Shown piece after piece: positions 12,787-24,269 of a stretch of 64,000 nt of DNA. The stretch lies in assembly GCA_016748015.1 (NCBI GenBank), contig JAAOMT010000786.1, forward strand, positions 628,034 through 692,033, read 5' to 3'. Source of the stretch: Geosiphon pyriformis (Eukaryota > Glomeromycota > Glomeromycetes > Archaeosporales > Geosiphonaceae). Every line of letters starts with the position of its first letter. Position 1 is the stretch's first letter. Both the position numbers and the translations under genes were made by a program. The notes beneath the pieces were generated by a model. It worked only from the letters and a program-made list of their open reading frames with translations, was not told the DNA's origin and made no database searches.

Positions 12787-14345
12787 ATATTTAAAAAATA
12801 TATTTTATTATTAAAATTAATATTTAAAAATTATCTGGTTGGTTCTGAGTTGGTGAACTTTCTTGGTAAAGCAAAGTTTTCAAATAAGATATATATTTGG
12901 TTATAATATTATTTTAAATTTTAATATATATATTTTACTAATATTTTTATGAATTTTTAAAAACCAAATATATATATATATATTTTTATATTTAATAAGT
13001 AAGATTCAAATATTATTTAATATAATACATTAAACTAAAAGTGAATTATGCATTTACTATATATAACCAGTTATTCAAATTAATTAAGACAATACTATGT
13101 ATTTATATATATAAAAACCAAATTTTTTATATTCAAAAAGAACAAACATGATTTAAATATGCCAAAATTCACTTTAAAAGCTTTAATAATTTTTAGCAAC
13201 TTAATTATACAATTAAATAATACAAATAACAAACTAATAGTAACTATTAATATAGTTTTATTATATAAAATTAGACTATTTTTTTCTATTAAAACTTAAT
13301 ACTTAAAGCAAACAAGTTATATATTATTTCTAAAAGCCAGTTTAAAATTATGTACAAAGTTAATAATTTTACAATTAATAATTCTTAAAAATTAAAAGAG
13401 CTTTCTAAAATTAATTCTTAAAAATAATTTTTTTACATAAAACTATATATACATTAATATTAAAAAAACACAAAAAAAACAATTAAAAAACACATAAAAT
13501 AATCTAAGTTGACTAAAAGACACTTTTTAGGTTGTTATATAAATATTTAACAGTTTTTTATAAACTTTATTATCTATTTTGCAAAAAAAAACATGATTTA
13601 AAAATTGATATCTTTATAAAATAAATACACAATATTATAATAATATTTATTATATATATATTTATGTACAGTTATTAGTACTCTGTAATATAAAATTTTT
13701 ATAAAATAAGAATATATCCAATTAAAGCTTTGCTTATAAATCTAGTTAATATATGTAAATTAGAATACTATACTTATAATAATTTAACTTAATTTATATT
13801 CTCAAATAAACTGGTTTTTAAGATTCTAAATTTAGATTTGATTTCTTAACAAATAAAATAAATTGTCTAAAAAATCACATAAATAAAATGTTTTGTATTC
13901 TTTAAAACCATTTTATTACTAATCTTAATAAAACATTTTTATATATAAACCAAAAACATTATATTTAAAAATAAGACTGTACTTGCCAATAAATCAGCTT
14001 TTTTATTGTCCAAAACATTCGAATAATTCTTAATCTTATGCTAATTTATACATAAATTCTTCTTTTAAATAATATTTATTATATATTAGTGTTTAATCCA
14101 AAAATAATTATAAAGATTTAGTAATACCAAATTTAATTTTAAGTCATATATATTTAAAACTGCTTGGTTATTAGAAAACAAATTAACTATACAAAAAAAA
14201 ACATATTTTAAAGTAAATACAATAGCTTATAACTCAATTATAGTAAAAGAAATTAATTTAGATATTTTAATACCTAATTCCAAATTTACATTATTATTCA
14301 TAAAAAAAGTACAAGTAAAAAAAACAGATAAAAAAATAAATCAAT
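12787..14345 (-). pseudogene. Fossil LINE ORF2 3' part (RNase H), very AT-rich
   Basis: On the minus strand, 14,320 down to about 13,980 still translates as a LINE RNase H: VNLELGIKISKLISFTIIEL, then LFSNNQAVLN (from F-S-D-S-Q-A), and, after stops, DNKKADLLAST (from the K-A-D-L-L-A helix). The same order of motifs occurs at 11,440-11,760 in the plus-strand LINE. 12,787-13,980 is nearly pure AT; it presumably holds the C-terminal domain and flank, but I can read nothing firm there. The fragment abuts LTR D, so the LINE was probably cut by that insertion. Confidence 0.6.
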
Positions 14346-14822
14346 AGAAAAATAGAACTTAGCAAGTAAGCATAATGTTAAAAAATTATGACATATTGCT
14401 TAGCAATATATATATTGTTAATAAATTATGGCATACTATTTAGCAATGAACATATTGTTAAAAAATTATGATACATTGTTCAGCAATAAACATATTGTCA
14501 GAGAAAATAAGATATATTGCTCAAAAAAATGTGAGATCTTATATAACAAAAATTATGTATATATAATAAGAATATTAAAAACAGAAAAAACAAAATTGAT
14601 ATTGACAATCAATTAAAACCTATTAATTACTTAATATCTCTCCTTTCAAAAGATAGTTTTTTACAACTTGAAATAGAATCAGACTATATATTAATAAAAT
14701 ATTAATTATTACCTAAAATCTATGTTATTATCACTTGATTAAAAAATATTAATTAATTCTATGCTATCAATACTCAATGTTAATAAAATCCAATACTTAA
14801 TTATACTAGACCAATAGCTCTT
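14345..14822 (+). repeat. Old LTR D, left part (split by element A)
   Basis: A degenerate plus-strand LTR of the A/B family. AGCAAGTAAGCATAATG parallels AGAAGTAAGCATAGTAAATG of B's LTR. It then carries a tandem array, a TATA-like stretch, a run of A-rich sequence matching B's AGAAACAGAAAAGACAG, and finally CCAATAGCTCTTGAT, where element A interrupts it. The matching right part resumes at 44,750. The left boundary is approximate. Confidence 0.65.
14372..14522 (+). repeat. Tandem repeat, about 40-bp unit, 3.5 copies, in LTR D
   Basis: Units begin near 14,372, 14,412, 14,452 and 14,492. Each has the plan ATATTGTTAA...ATTATG...AGCAAT. It sits where the 39-bp repeats lie in B's LTR, so it is probably the equivalent U3 array with diverged sequence. 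Confidence 0.7.
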
Positions 14823-15572
14823 GATGATTATTTAGGGTCTTAAAGCAAATAACAAATCCATAACTTGGTGCTCAATTGATGATGTTGGTTTCTGAAATAT
14901 TGTTATCTAAAGGTTTTGGTTAAGTCCTTGGTATAATGGACAGAAATTCAATAGTTGTTTATTTATAGCTTCTCAGAATTGCAATTCTGTCAATTTTTTT
15001 TTTCAGCTTGATGGCCAGTATTCTTCTGATAAGTAATCCATAATTCTTTTATATGTTCTACCCACTCACAGAGGTCTTTTACCAGGCAATTTTTGACATC
15101 AATAACTCAGTGCTTTAATCCTTTAATCAATTAGTACACAACAAAAAAAATAAAAAAATAAAAAAAAAAAATAAAAAAAATAAAAAAATAAGCCAAGGCA
15201 ATAAAAGTTAGTATTCTGTCAATAGCCATGATCAAGAGCTATTGTTCTAGTGTGGTTAAGTATTAATTTCTATCAACATAAAGTGTTGATATAGGAGAGT
15301 AGATTTGAGATAGTGAATAATTATTTATTTGATATTTGTGATGTAAAAGATTGCTTAGATCAAATCTAAACTGCAAAGTCTGTTTTTTTTACTTCTAATG
15401 CTACCAATATATATACATAATTGAGATTCCTCAATTTTTTACACCAGGAATTCTGAGATTTCTGAAATTTTGCAATTTCTTTGAGAGGAATTCTGGAATT
15501 CTATATTTATTACAGCTATTTTTGATTGGCTAATTTATATGCTAATATACTTCCTATATTCTATGAATAACA
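14823..15572 (-). repeat. Element A 3' LTR
   Basis: Ends in ATAACA at 15,572 in plus-strand reading (the U3 start on the minus strand). The low-coordinate end is eroded: the TGTTACA seen at 43,926 has no counterpart here. A TATATATA box lies at 15,408-15,415 (minus-strand promoter), next to AATTC-type repeats at 15,431-15,520. The polypurine tract abuts at about 15,573-15,590. Confidence 0.8.
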
Positions 15573-18500
15573 TTATTTCTTTTTCTTTAATATTGAGCTT
15601 TGTCAAGATTTTCTAATTCTAATTCTTCATCTTTGAGTATTTCTTGAACTTTTTTTTCAAGAATTACCTGTGCTATTTTGTTCTGTAATTCTTCAAATTG
15701 AGTGTTGGTTATTTTTCCCATTTAGTTAATAGTAATAGAGTTCATTTCTGGATTGAGTAAGATTCTGGTTGATCTTGAAATCTAGTGTGTAGCCAATAAA
15801 TGGCTCTTGCTTATGTGATCAAATTGTTTTTTTCCACAAATTGTTTCAATTGTTGCAGTATTGTTGAGTCAAATAATTGTTTTGTTTTATCTGTATACAA
15901 GTCTTAAATATTCAAGTATTGTCCCAAATAAAAGTAGCAAAAGTTTTTTGGAAATTGTTGTATCTACCAATTTCAAGTTTCTATAGTCAACTTTTAATAT
16001 TGGGTAACTTTTGGTTGTGTTTCTATTGCCAATTTCACTTTTGTAATTATTTTGTTCACAATGTTTTCTGTTTTCTTTTATATTTTATCTCGTGGTTTTT
16101 TTCTGGTGTTTGTGTATCTGATAGTTTGTTGGTTGATTGTAATTTCGATTTTTTGTTGTTGAATCAGTTAAAAAAGTTGTTGTGCTAGTAAGTGAATGCC
16201 ATCAGTAATCTCCATTTTTTTTCTGTTGTCTTTTGTTATGTATACTATATCTTTATATACTTTTTTGGTTGTTCAATTTTATGTATTTGGTTCAATGATT
16301 ATAATTGGTTCTAGATCTTGTGGAATCTCATCTGGTTTGACTAATATTCTCTGTACTCCTAATTGTAAAATATTATTGATAGATGATGATGCTATATAGT
16401 AATATTGTTTTAGTCAATCACTATGTGCTGCTTTGGTTAAGATTTTGTTGTTCAACCTTAATTTATAAGCTCTATTTCCAAGAATTTCTTCTATGTGAAA
16501 TGGTCTGTCTCATTTAGGATCAAATTTTCTACTCCATTGTTTTTTTACTTTAATATAATATAAAAGTACTTTGTTTCCAATTTTGAATTTAACTGGTTTT
16601 TCTGGTAGTTGGTTATTGTGTTTTTTTTTTGTTTTTCTTGTGACTTTTGGATGTTATTAGCTGCTCTTTGCTGTGTGTTTTCTAGTATCTCTATTAAGTC
16701 ATATGTTCTTTTCAACAATGTTCTTTGAAAATTTTCTTCTGTTATTGATTCTGTTAGATATGTTTTGACTTCTATCTCAACTGATAAGGTTGCTGTTCTA
16801 CCATATACTAATTTGAATGGTGTTGCTTGTATAGTGTCTTGCTTTATTGTCTGATAAGCAAATAATACTAATGGTATAATTAAATCCCATTCGTTCTGGT
16901 TTTTTTGACTGATTTTGACAATGGCTTCACACAATGTTCTGTTAAATCTTTCAACTAACTCATTTGTTTGTAGATAGTATGGTGATAATAATAGTTTTTT
17001 GATTCCAAATCTTTGACTTAATTCTGCTAGTATTCTATTTACAAAGTGAATTCCTTGATCTGATAATAGTTCTTTTAGACATCTATGTTAATATATCAAA
17101 TCTTGATGAACGAATTTGACAATGGATTCTACATCTGCTCTTTGAATGGCTTTTGCTTCTGGCTATTTTGTGAGATAATCTATGACTATTGCAATATATC
17201 TGTTGTTTCTACTGGTTATTGTTAATGGTCTGACTAAGTCAATTCCAATGTGATCAAATGGTTGTTCTATTTTGATTAGTCTCAATAGTTTACTGGATTT
17301 TGTTCCTCCTTTTTTCTGACAAGCATCACAATTTTGCACATATTAGATAATATCTGGATATATTAATGGCCAATAGTATCTTTTTCTGGTTCTTTTTATG
17401 GTTGTTTTTTTATGAAAATATCCTGCTGTTGGGTCTGAATACATGTTGAATAATATTATCTCTTTCTCTGGTTCTGTGATTACTCTGGTTGGTTGATCTG
17501 GATTTTTTTTGTTTTTCTGGTAAAATATATTTTGATGGTTGATAAAATATTTTGATTGTTGTTTGATATGGCTTCATTTTTTTGAAGATAATTTTTCCTT
17601 AAACTGCCGAATATTTATATAATATTTAAGTTGTTAGTATTTCTGTATATTCATTTTTTGTTATATTTTTTTGGGTTGAAATGTTTTTAGATTTGTCTCA
17701 TTCACGACAAACCATTGGCATTCCTATTGTCTTTTCTCTTTTTATAATATACTGTGAATATATATGGTGATAGTACTATTTTCCATCTTGCATGGTAATC
17801 ATCTCCAAATTCTTGCTTTTAGATTGCAGTTAATCTCTTGTAATCAGTGTACACATCAAACTTTTGACTCAAGTATTCTTTCCATTTGGTAATAGCCCAA
17901 TAGATAGCTAAGTGTTTAAATGCTGAAGTTCTATAGTTTTTTTCAGCTGGATTTAAGCTTTTGCTAGCATATGCTACTGGATGTTTTCTTCTATCTGAAC
18001 TTTTTTGCAATAATACTACTCCTAATGCTTGGCCTGATGTATCAGTGGTAATGATGAATAGTTTGCTGTGATCTGGATACATCAACACTAAAGCTTGAAT
18101 AAGCTTTCTTCTTAATATATTGAAGACTTCTTGCTGGTTTTTTGTTCATTCATATTTGGTGTTTTTTGATTGAAGCTGGTATAATGGCTGAGCCAGTTTA
18201 GAAAAATCTTTAATAAAGTGACAATAGTATCCAGCAAATCCCAAGAATGCTCTTAGTTCTGTCAAGTTGGTTGATACTGGAAAGTTCTTGACCACTTCAA
18301 TTTTGTCTGGATTTATTTTGATACTATTTTTGTTTACAATATGTCCCAAAAACTTGAGTTCCGTTTTTCCAAAGAAACATTTGGTTGTATTTAGCTTTAA
18401 TCCGGCTCTTCTTAGTCTTTCAAACACTTGTTGGAAATAATGTAGATGATCATTGAATGTTTTTGAGAACATATTAGTGTTATCCAAATATACGACTACT

Positions 18501-19410
18501 GATTTTTATAGCAGTTTCATATAGACAATTTCCATCAGCTGTTGAAATGTGGCTGGAGTATTTATTAAACCAAATGGCATTACTTCAAATTCAAAGTTTT
18601 CTTCCCAAGTTGTAAAAGCTGTTTTCTTCTTGTCTTCTGGTTTCATGATTATTTGCCAATAACTGCTGTCTAAGTTTAAAGTTGAGAACCATTTTTTTCC
18701 TTCAAAAGCATTGAATAGTTCTTGAATTTTTGGAGTTGGGTAGCTATTATTTTTGATTACTTCATTTAATTTCCAGTAATCCACACAAAAGTGTACTTTT
18801 CCATTCTTCTTACAGACTAGTACTATTGGTGACAACTATGGGCTTATTGATGGCTGAATTAATCCATTGTCGAACATTCGATTGATTTCTTAATGAATAA
18901 TCTCATGGCTGGCTGGTAGTACTCTGTATGTTCTCTGTTTAATTGGCATTGCATCTCCAGTCTTAATTTGGTGTTGGATAATGTCAGTTCTGCCAAATTC
19001 GTTTTTACTGGCAAAGATGTTATTAAAATTGTTGAATAACATTTTGAGCTGCATATGTTGTAGTGGATCTAAGTTTTTCATGTTTATTTGTTCCAATTGT
19101 TCTGGTTAGAGCAAATAACATTTGTTTCATCCATATATTGTTTGTGATATAATATCCACATATTCACAAAGTTGTGGAAAGTCTGGAATGGTGTCTGACA
19201 GTTGGTCTTCAATTTCAGTGGTTAAGTATCCAATAGTGGTTCCTTCTGGTATCTTGATGACATTTTTCATGTTGTTGTAAATGAGAATTTTGATATAACT
19301 GTGGTTCTTAACTGGTATGTGTAGATTGACTAATCCAATTTCTCTTAATTTACAAAGTATTGCTTCTGCCTCAAAAATCTGAACCTAATTCTTTACTTTT
19401 CTCTCTATGG
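15535..19410 (-). pseudogene. Element A pol 3' segment: linker, RT, RNase H, integrase, extra 3' domain
   Basis: Starts on the minus strand at the B junction inside the dUTPase-RT linker. RT covers about 18,146-19,100: IKTGDAMPIKQRTYRVLPAS, FCVDYWKLN, FEVMPFGLINTPATFQQLM, and the active-site box YLDN at 18,479-18,490 instead of YLDD. RNase H at 17,819-18,100 keeps ITTDTSGQALGVVL and VYTD. Integrase runs about 16,440-17,560, with readable pieces at 16,545-16,934 (VLFAYQTIKQDT, LVYGRTATL). A coding frame resumes before the LTR and reads IMLFIEYRKYISI through the polypurine tract, ending at 15,535 inside the LTR. Many stops and frameshifts. Confidence 0.8.
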
Positions 19411-19501
19411 TGTTACTTATAGAAATATAGGAAATATATTAGCATAATTATTAGCCAATCAGAAGTAAGCATAGTAAATGTGGAATTCCAAGATTCCTCT
19501 C

Positions 19502-19618
19502 AGGAATTGCAGGATTCCAGAAATTTCAGGATTCCCGACAAGGAATTGCAGGATTCCAGAATTCTAGGATTCCTCTCAAAGGAATTGCAGGATTCCAGGA
19601 ATTCCAGAATTCCTGTCG
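19502..19618 (+). repeat. Tandem 39-bp repeats x3 in B 5' LTR U3
   Basis: Three units, each starting AGGAATTGCAGGATTCCAG. The GGAATT and GGATTCC/GAATTC cores make local palindromes. A partial unit precedes at 19,484. The same array is at 28,776-28,892 in the 3' LTR. Position between U3 start and TATA box suggests an upstream activating array. Confidence 0.85.
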
Positions 19619-19652
19619 TGAAGAATCGGGAAATTGAGGAATCCCAATTATG

Positions 19653-19660
19653 TATATATA
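19653..19660 (+). promoter_or_regulatory. TATA box of B 5' LTR
   Basis: TATATATA just after the tandem array and before the presumed R region. It is conserved at 28,927-28,934 and, on the minus strand, in both A LTRs (15,408-15,415 and 44,498-44,505). Confidence 0.55.
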
Positions 19661-20279
19661 GTGGTAGTGTTAGAAACAGAAAAGACAGAATTGATACCAC
19701 AGAATCTTTAGCCAAGAAACAAAATTATCAAATAAATAATTATTCCATATCTCAATTCACTCTCCACTATCAACACTTCATGTTGATAGTAATTGATACT
19801 TAACCACACTGGAACAATAGCTCTTGATTATGGCTATTGACAGAATACTAATCTGCCAAACCACCTGGGCTTATTTCTTTTCTTTCTTTATTTTCTTGTA
19901 TTTTCTTTTCTTTATTTTATTTGATTTGATTGTTGTGTATACTAATTGATTAAAAGATTAAGCACTGAGTTATTGACATCAAAGATAGCCTGGTAAAAGA
20001 CCCAAAAATAAGGATAGGATTTTATATATTATCAGATAGCTTACTAGAAAGACACAACTGCCAGACTAAATCTGGCCACCACACTGAGAAAGAAATTGGG
20101 AAAACAACTTAAGAATACAACCACTATCAACCTTATTGAATCTCTGTCCATTATACAAAAGACTCAACCAAAATCTTCAGATAACAATACCTTTAGAACA
20201 TTATCAACGGAACTAGCTTTAAGCACTAAGTTATGGGTTTGTTATTTAATTCAACAGCCAAAATACTCACCTGTAACAT

Positions 20280-20297
20280 TTGGTGCTTCCTGTGAGG
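20280..20297 (+). other. Candidate primer-binding site of element B
   Basis: TGGTGCTTCCTGTGAGG begins two bases after the LTR with TGG, as expected for pairing to a tRNA 3' CCA end. Elements A (TTTAGTGCTCCTTGTGAGG) and C (TTTGGTGCTTTC) have related sequence at the same spot. I could not name the tRNA. Confidence 0.5.
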
Positions 20298-20340
20298 TAT
20301 AATCCTACAGAAAACCAGCACCAACAACACCAAACCAAAA

Positions 20341-22430
20341 GTGGTAGAATCAGAAACCATAGAAGCAAACCATTTAAAATTCGCGAAAGCTTTATTTCAA
20401 CACTATTGTCAACACTTAGAATTAAACCACAATCATATATCTACTGAATCAGTCTTTAACTTCTACATCAACGAAAAAATTTCCTCTTTGTTAGGAACAC
20501 CAGTGAATACTGAATTAGCCAGGAAAACTTTCTACAGAGAATTAATTCAAAATACCAATCTGCCAACAAATCACAATTTTGCTTCCATCATTACTGAAAT
20601 CAACAAAGAAATTGAACATCACATCCAACAAAGATATCCAATTACTTATGCCAATAAAGGCAAAGGGAAACTACAAACACCAGCAGTAATACCCAAAAAG
20701 ATACAACCACCCACTTAGAAGAAAACAAGAATTGAATCACCAACTGACCCATCCTATCACTACACACTGGGAAGTGTCATCAATATAACATCAGCAAGTG
20801 CGTCCACATCAAATGTAATATCAACATTCGGATGACTCCCATTCCAAAGTAAACAAAGAAAAACAGATCTATTAGGACCATATGGCGAATATTTTGAGGG
20901 ATTTAAATCACAATCATCAATCCCATCAGGAATTTGATCACCACCACCTCAACCAGACTTTGGAACTGCTACTCTGTGGGAACTATCTGAAGAAGAAGAG
21001 GAAAAAGAATTGAAAGATCAAGAATTTATTTACCAAAACCTGATCACTGAAAGCCCGGAAGTTGAAACCCTGAATCTTCAAGCTTAGCAAAATTTAAATA
21101 TAGAAAATTTGGAAATCAAAACTCTGAATCAGCAAAGGCAGAACAATCCAAACCCCGAATTAATTAATCAGCAAAACTTACCTCTGGTAATTGTCATCAA
21201 TCAACCACCAATTAATTCAGTAGCCAAACCTATACAGCAGCCATTTCAACTACCACTCCAACAACCAGGACAACAACAACAACTGTTTCAATAGCCACCA
21301 CAACAACCCAACTTAGATCCAATGGCCTATGCACCAATCACAAAACTTGACAACTTTACCGGCAAAGAGGATGATGCTCAGGTATGGCTGAATGATATAG
21401 AAAAAGCCATCGCAGCCAATGAATGGAATGATGCTCAAGCAATGCAAGCCATTCCATACTTTTTTAAGGATACTGCTGATTTATGGTACCAGAGCTTGAT
21501 TAATAAACCACAAGATTTTAATGCCTTCAAAGTGGAATTCTTAAGATACTTCAGCAACAATAACAGCATCAATAGTCTAGTCAATGCATTCACTACCATA
21601 AAACAAGGAGAAACTGAAACAGTCACAACTTACCTGGAATGCTTTCATTAAAACCTACGCCAAATTCAAGCAATTGACGCCAACTATTTCACAGCACCAA
21701 ATCAGTTTATCCATGGCCTGTGCAGCAGCATCTTGTAACATGTACGTCCGTTGCATTCAGGTACCCTTCAAGACGTAGTTACACGCGCCAGAGATTTTGA
21801 ATCCACTGAGTCAGAGACTAACCACGCCCAAGCTGTTAATCTAGTAATAAACGGATTATCTAAATTGGATTCCAAATTAGAGAAGTTTAGTGAATCAATT
21901 AATAAGAGATTAAAAGGATACTTAGCTGACAATTACGCCATTTATCAGTCTCCACAATGATGCAATAATCAAAGAAACTCTAATTATGCCCAAAATCAAC
22001 CATGTTCATCTTCATCAACCAATCAACAGTGGCAACAGGAAATGTATATCTGCCACTATTGTGGTAAACAAGAACATATTCAAATTGACTGTCACCAGCG
22101 TCTAAATAACCAATGATTGGGAAATCAATATCAAAACCCCGATTGCCAGTTCCAAACTCCGAATCATTATCCAAATTAGGGTTAAGACCAATATCAAAAT
22201 AATTACCTGCTAATAACACAGCAACCAATCTATCAACCACCAGTATATCAACCTCCGATTTATCAGCTGTAGCCACAAGTAATATATCAACCACAGCCAC
22301 CAATCATCTATCAACCCCAACCAATTTAAACACCACTCCAGAATCCAGCTCAAATGACATCAGGCAACTCTTGATCCAGAGTCACTCAAAACTGGAGATC
22401 GGCGATAGTTGTTTACCAACTGATTCTCAG
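20341..22430 (+). pseudogene. Element B gag (N-terminal domain, capsid, CCHC knuckle)
   Basis: First part of the single gag-pol frame. N-terminal region 20,341-20,718 begins with alternative-start-type codons near VESETIEANHLKFAKALFQH; no clear ATG is kept. A Pro/Gln-rich linker occupies 21,109-21,300. The capsid is 21,322-21,960 (MAYAPITKLDNFTGKEDDAQ, AIPYFFKDTADLWYQSL, FLRYFSNNNSINSLVNAFTT), typical of Ty3/Gypsy capsids. A knuckle CHYCGKQEHIQIDC (about 22,051-22,095) keeps all four ligands. A Gln/Tyr-rich tail follows. Stops occur at 20,716, 21,085, 21,292, 21,649 and 21,958 and beyond. Capsid would assemble the virus-like particle and the knuckle bind genomic RNA. Confidence 0.85.
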
Positions 22431-22431
22431 T

Positions 22432-23055
22432 TTGCTAAACCCACCATCAGGATCACACACCCAGAATTTGGATACCAGTCGCATCCAAAACCCAAATTCC
22501 CAACACTATTTAAGTCTCCTGGTTAACCCAGAAGATGCCACATCCTACAACATGGAATCCAATCAGCACATACCTCCCAACACGATTCCACTAGCAACCA
22601 TCTCTAGTGACAAATCCCTAGCAGCCATCTTTCCTTTTGAACTCGAAGAAAACACACTGATACCATTATTTAGTAGAGCCACCCTCGAAGAAAAACCTAT
22701 AACAGCAATGTACACAGATGCCAGAGTTGATGGTCACTCCATCAAACTCATCCTAGATAGTGGATCAGCTGGCAGCATAATCACAAGACAGCTCATAGAT
22801 CAATTAGGTTGCCGAGTTGATCGAGCTGCCAGCACTAGAATCATTACTGCCGATGGTGCCACAAAAACACCTATCGGCAAGATAGATGATTTCCTTATAG
22901 AAATTAATAGCATCATAGTACTCATCAAAGTCATAGTAATGGATGCCACCCAATACCAAGCCCTAATTGGTAATGACTGGCTGTCCAAAACCAACGCCGT
23001 GCTCAATTGGACAACCCAAGAGTTAATACTCAGCCAGAATGGAAGACACACATGA
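22432..23055 (+). pseudogene. Element B retropepsin-like protease
   Basis: Open over 207 codons within the gag-pol frame. The catalytic loop LILDSGSAGSIITRQL carries the D-S/T-G of aspartic proteases, and the downstream segment YQALIGNDWLSKTNAVLNW is the usual second-half pattern (a hydrophobic-hydrophobic-G loop before the C-terminal strands). It would cleave the polyprotein. The stop at 23,053-23,055 and later stops break the link to the Cys-rich region. The protease itself looks intact. Confidence 0.85.
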
Positions 23056-23433
23056 GTACCAGCAATATGTGGCCATTTCAAGGCTACCAACAACATGGTA
23101 CCACTAATCGACTTTGACAAGAAGAAACTAAAACCTACCTGGAAAGCCTACCAAGTGTTGTGGGCTGATGAAGAGCACAATGAACTGCCACCAATACTCT
23201 TCTGGGACAACAACAACAAGGGAAAAGGGAAACAAAAGGAAGAACTTACCTGGGAAACTGATGACCTGATATGAACCGACAATAACGAGAGCAAACCGAC
23301 TTCAAGCTGGGAAAGGGAAGAAGACAAAAAAAATAAAATAAAAGGAAAAGAAAAAGAGACCACTCAAACCACCACTGCTTATAAAATCTACACCATACCA
23401 TAATGATCTACTTATCGTCAATTTAAGCTTATA

Positions 23434-24110
23434 TGTGTTGATTGTGACAAGAAATTGTTGTCAATGGATGCATGCTGTGGGGACGATGAGAAATATTCAA
23501 TGGCAACTAGGTTCTATTGCCACCCATGTGTTCTTAAATGCTTTGGAAGACCAAAACAAGTAGGGAAATAGAACAACCAGTTATGCTTAGCTTGTGAAGA
23601 GACTCTATTGGACAAAGGAATATGGCATGACATTCCTGGATGTGAAGGAACATGCAATGTATTGTGTCAATACACGATTCTGATTAACAACTGGATTAAA
23701 AAGGGGACACCAATTGAAGCCGCTTGGCAAAGAACAGTGTGACAATTAGACAGTTGTCCACATGACGATAACGAAATTTGGAAAATGACAACCACAAAAA
23801 TTGAAGGCACATCGCCAGAAGAAATCTGGACAATTAAAAACAACCCACCAGAATCCATTGAGCTTGACTGGGACGCAAAGCCAGTCATAAATTTTCTAGA
23901 ACCAGAAGAGTTCCATAAATACTACCAAAACTTGGCACCTACTAGAGAAGAGCAAGAACAATGGCTAGTACAGTTAAATACAAGACTGTGTTACCATTGT
24001 TTAATTTCCAGTGACTTTGAATATTGTGATGATTGTGACCTTATTTACAATCCACCACCATGCATGATCTACTCGATCCCTGAAGAAGAAGAACCAATCA
24101 GCAGCTGTGC
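23434..24110 (+). pseudogene. Element B Cys-rich putative zinc module between protease and dUTPase
   Basis: No named family recognised. Cluster 1 (23,434-23,700) has CVDCDKK, then MDACC, FYCHPC, LCLACEE, and GC...CNVLCQY. Cluster 2 (23,986-24,063) is CYHCLISSDFEYCDDC, a C-x2-C...C-x2-C ribbon-like pair followed by PPPCMIY. The same order of Cys pairs occurs at the same place in A (about 30,310-30,960), C (about 38,640-39,200) and E (about 50,950-51,560). Zinc binding is inferred from the CxxC pairs. It could be a nucleic-acid or protein contact domain added to pol. In-frame stops at 23,269, 23,569 and 23,740 area break this copy. Confidence 0.6.
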
Positions 24111-24269
24111 ATCAGAATCAGAATCGCTGATCAATCGTGATCCAGACTCTAATGATAACAATGAAAACACTGGTTCCAGCTCCATTCAAAATGGCAATAA
24201 TGACGAAAACAATTCAGACTCAGATTCAAATCCCGATTTAAACTATGAACAATATATTGCACTATTAGA

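Larger units (their letters stand above)
19411..20278 (+). repeat. Element B 5' LTR
   Basis: TGTTAC...GTAACA, 868 bp. U3 has a 39-bp tandem array (19,502-19,618), then TATATATA at 19,653-19,660 as probable promoter, a T-rich stretch near 19,870-19,920 and a conserved end CACCTGTAACA. An apparent 107-residue open frame at 19,480-19,803 is only the repeat array read in a multiple-of-three period. Confidence 0.93.

Noticed and set aside
14372-14522. CRISPR-like array
   Set aside because: Direct tandem units without unique spacers, within a fungal LTR; an ordinary tandem repeat.
15130-15192. Possible structured RNA or origin in the A/T repeat AATAAAAAAATAAAA
   Set aside because: It is the A-rich stretch of A's 3' LTR, matching the T-rich stretch in B's LTRs in reverse orientation; low complexity only.
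19480-19803. 107-codon open frame rich in repeated ELQDS
   Set aside because: It is the 39-bp LTR repeat (13 codons per unit) read in frame; the same occurs in the other B LTR at 28,754-29,077. Not a gene.
21980-22303. 107-codon minus-strand open frame inside element B
   Set aside because: Antisense of the low-complexity gag tail (Gln/Tyr codons read backwards as Val, Leu, Ile, Asp); no independent support.
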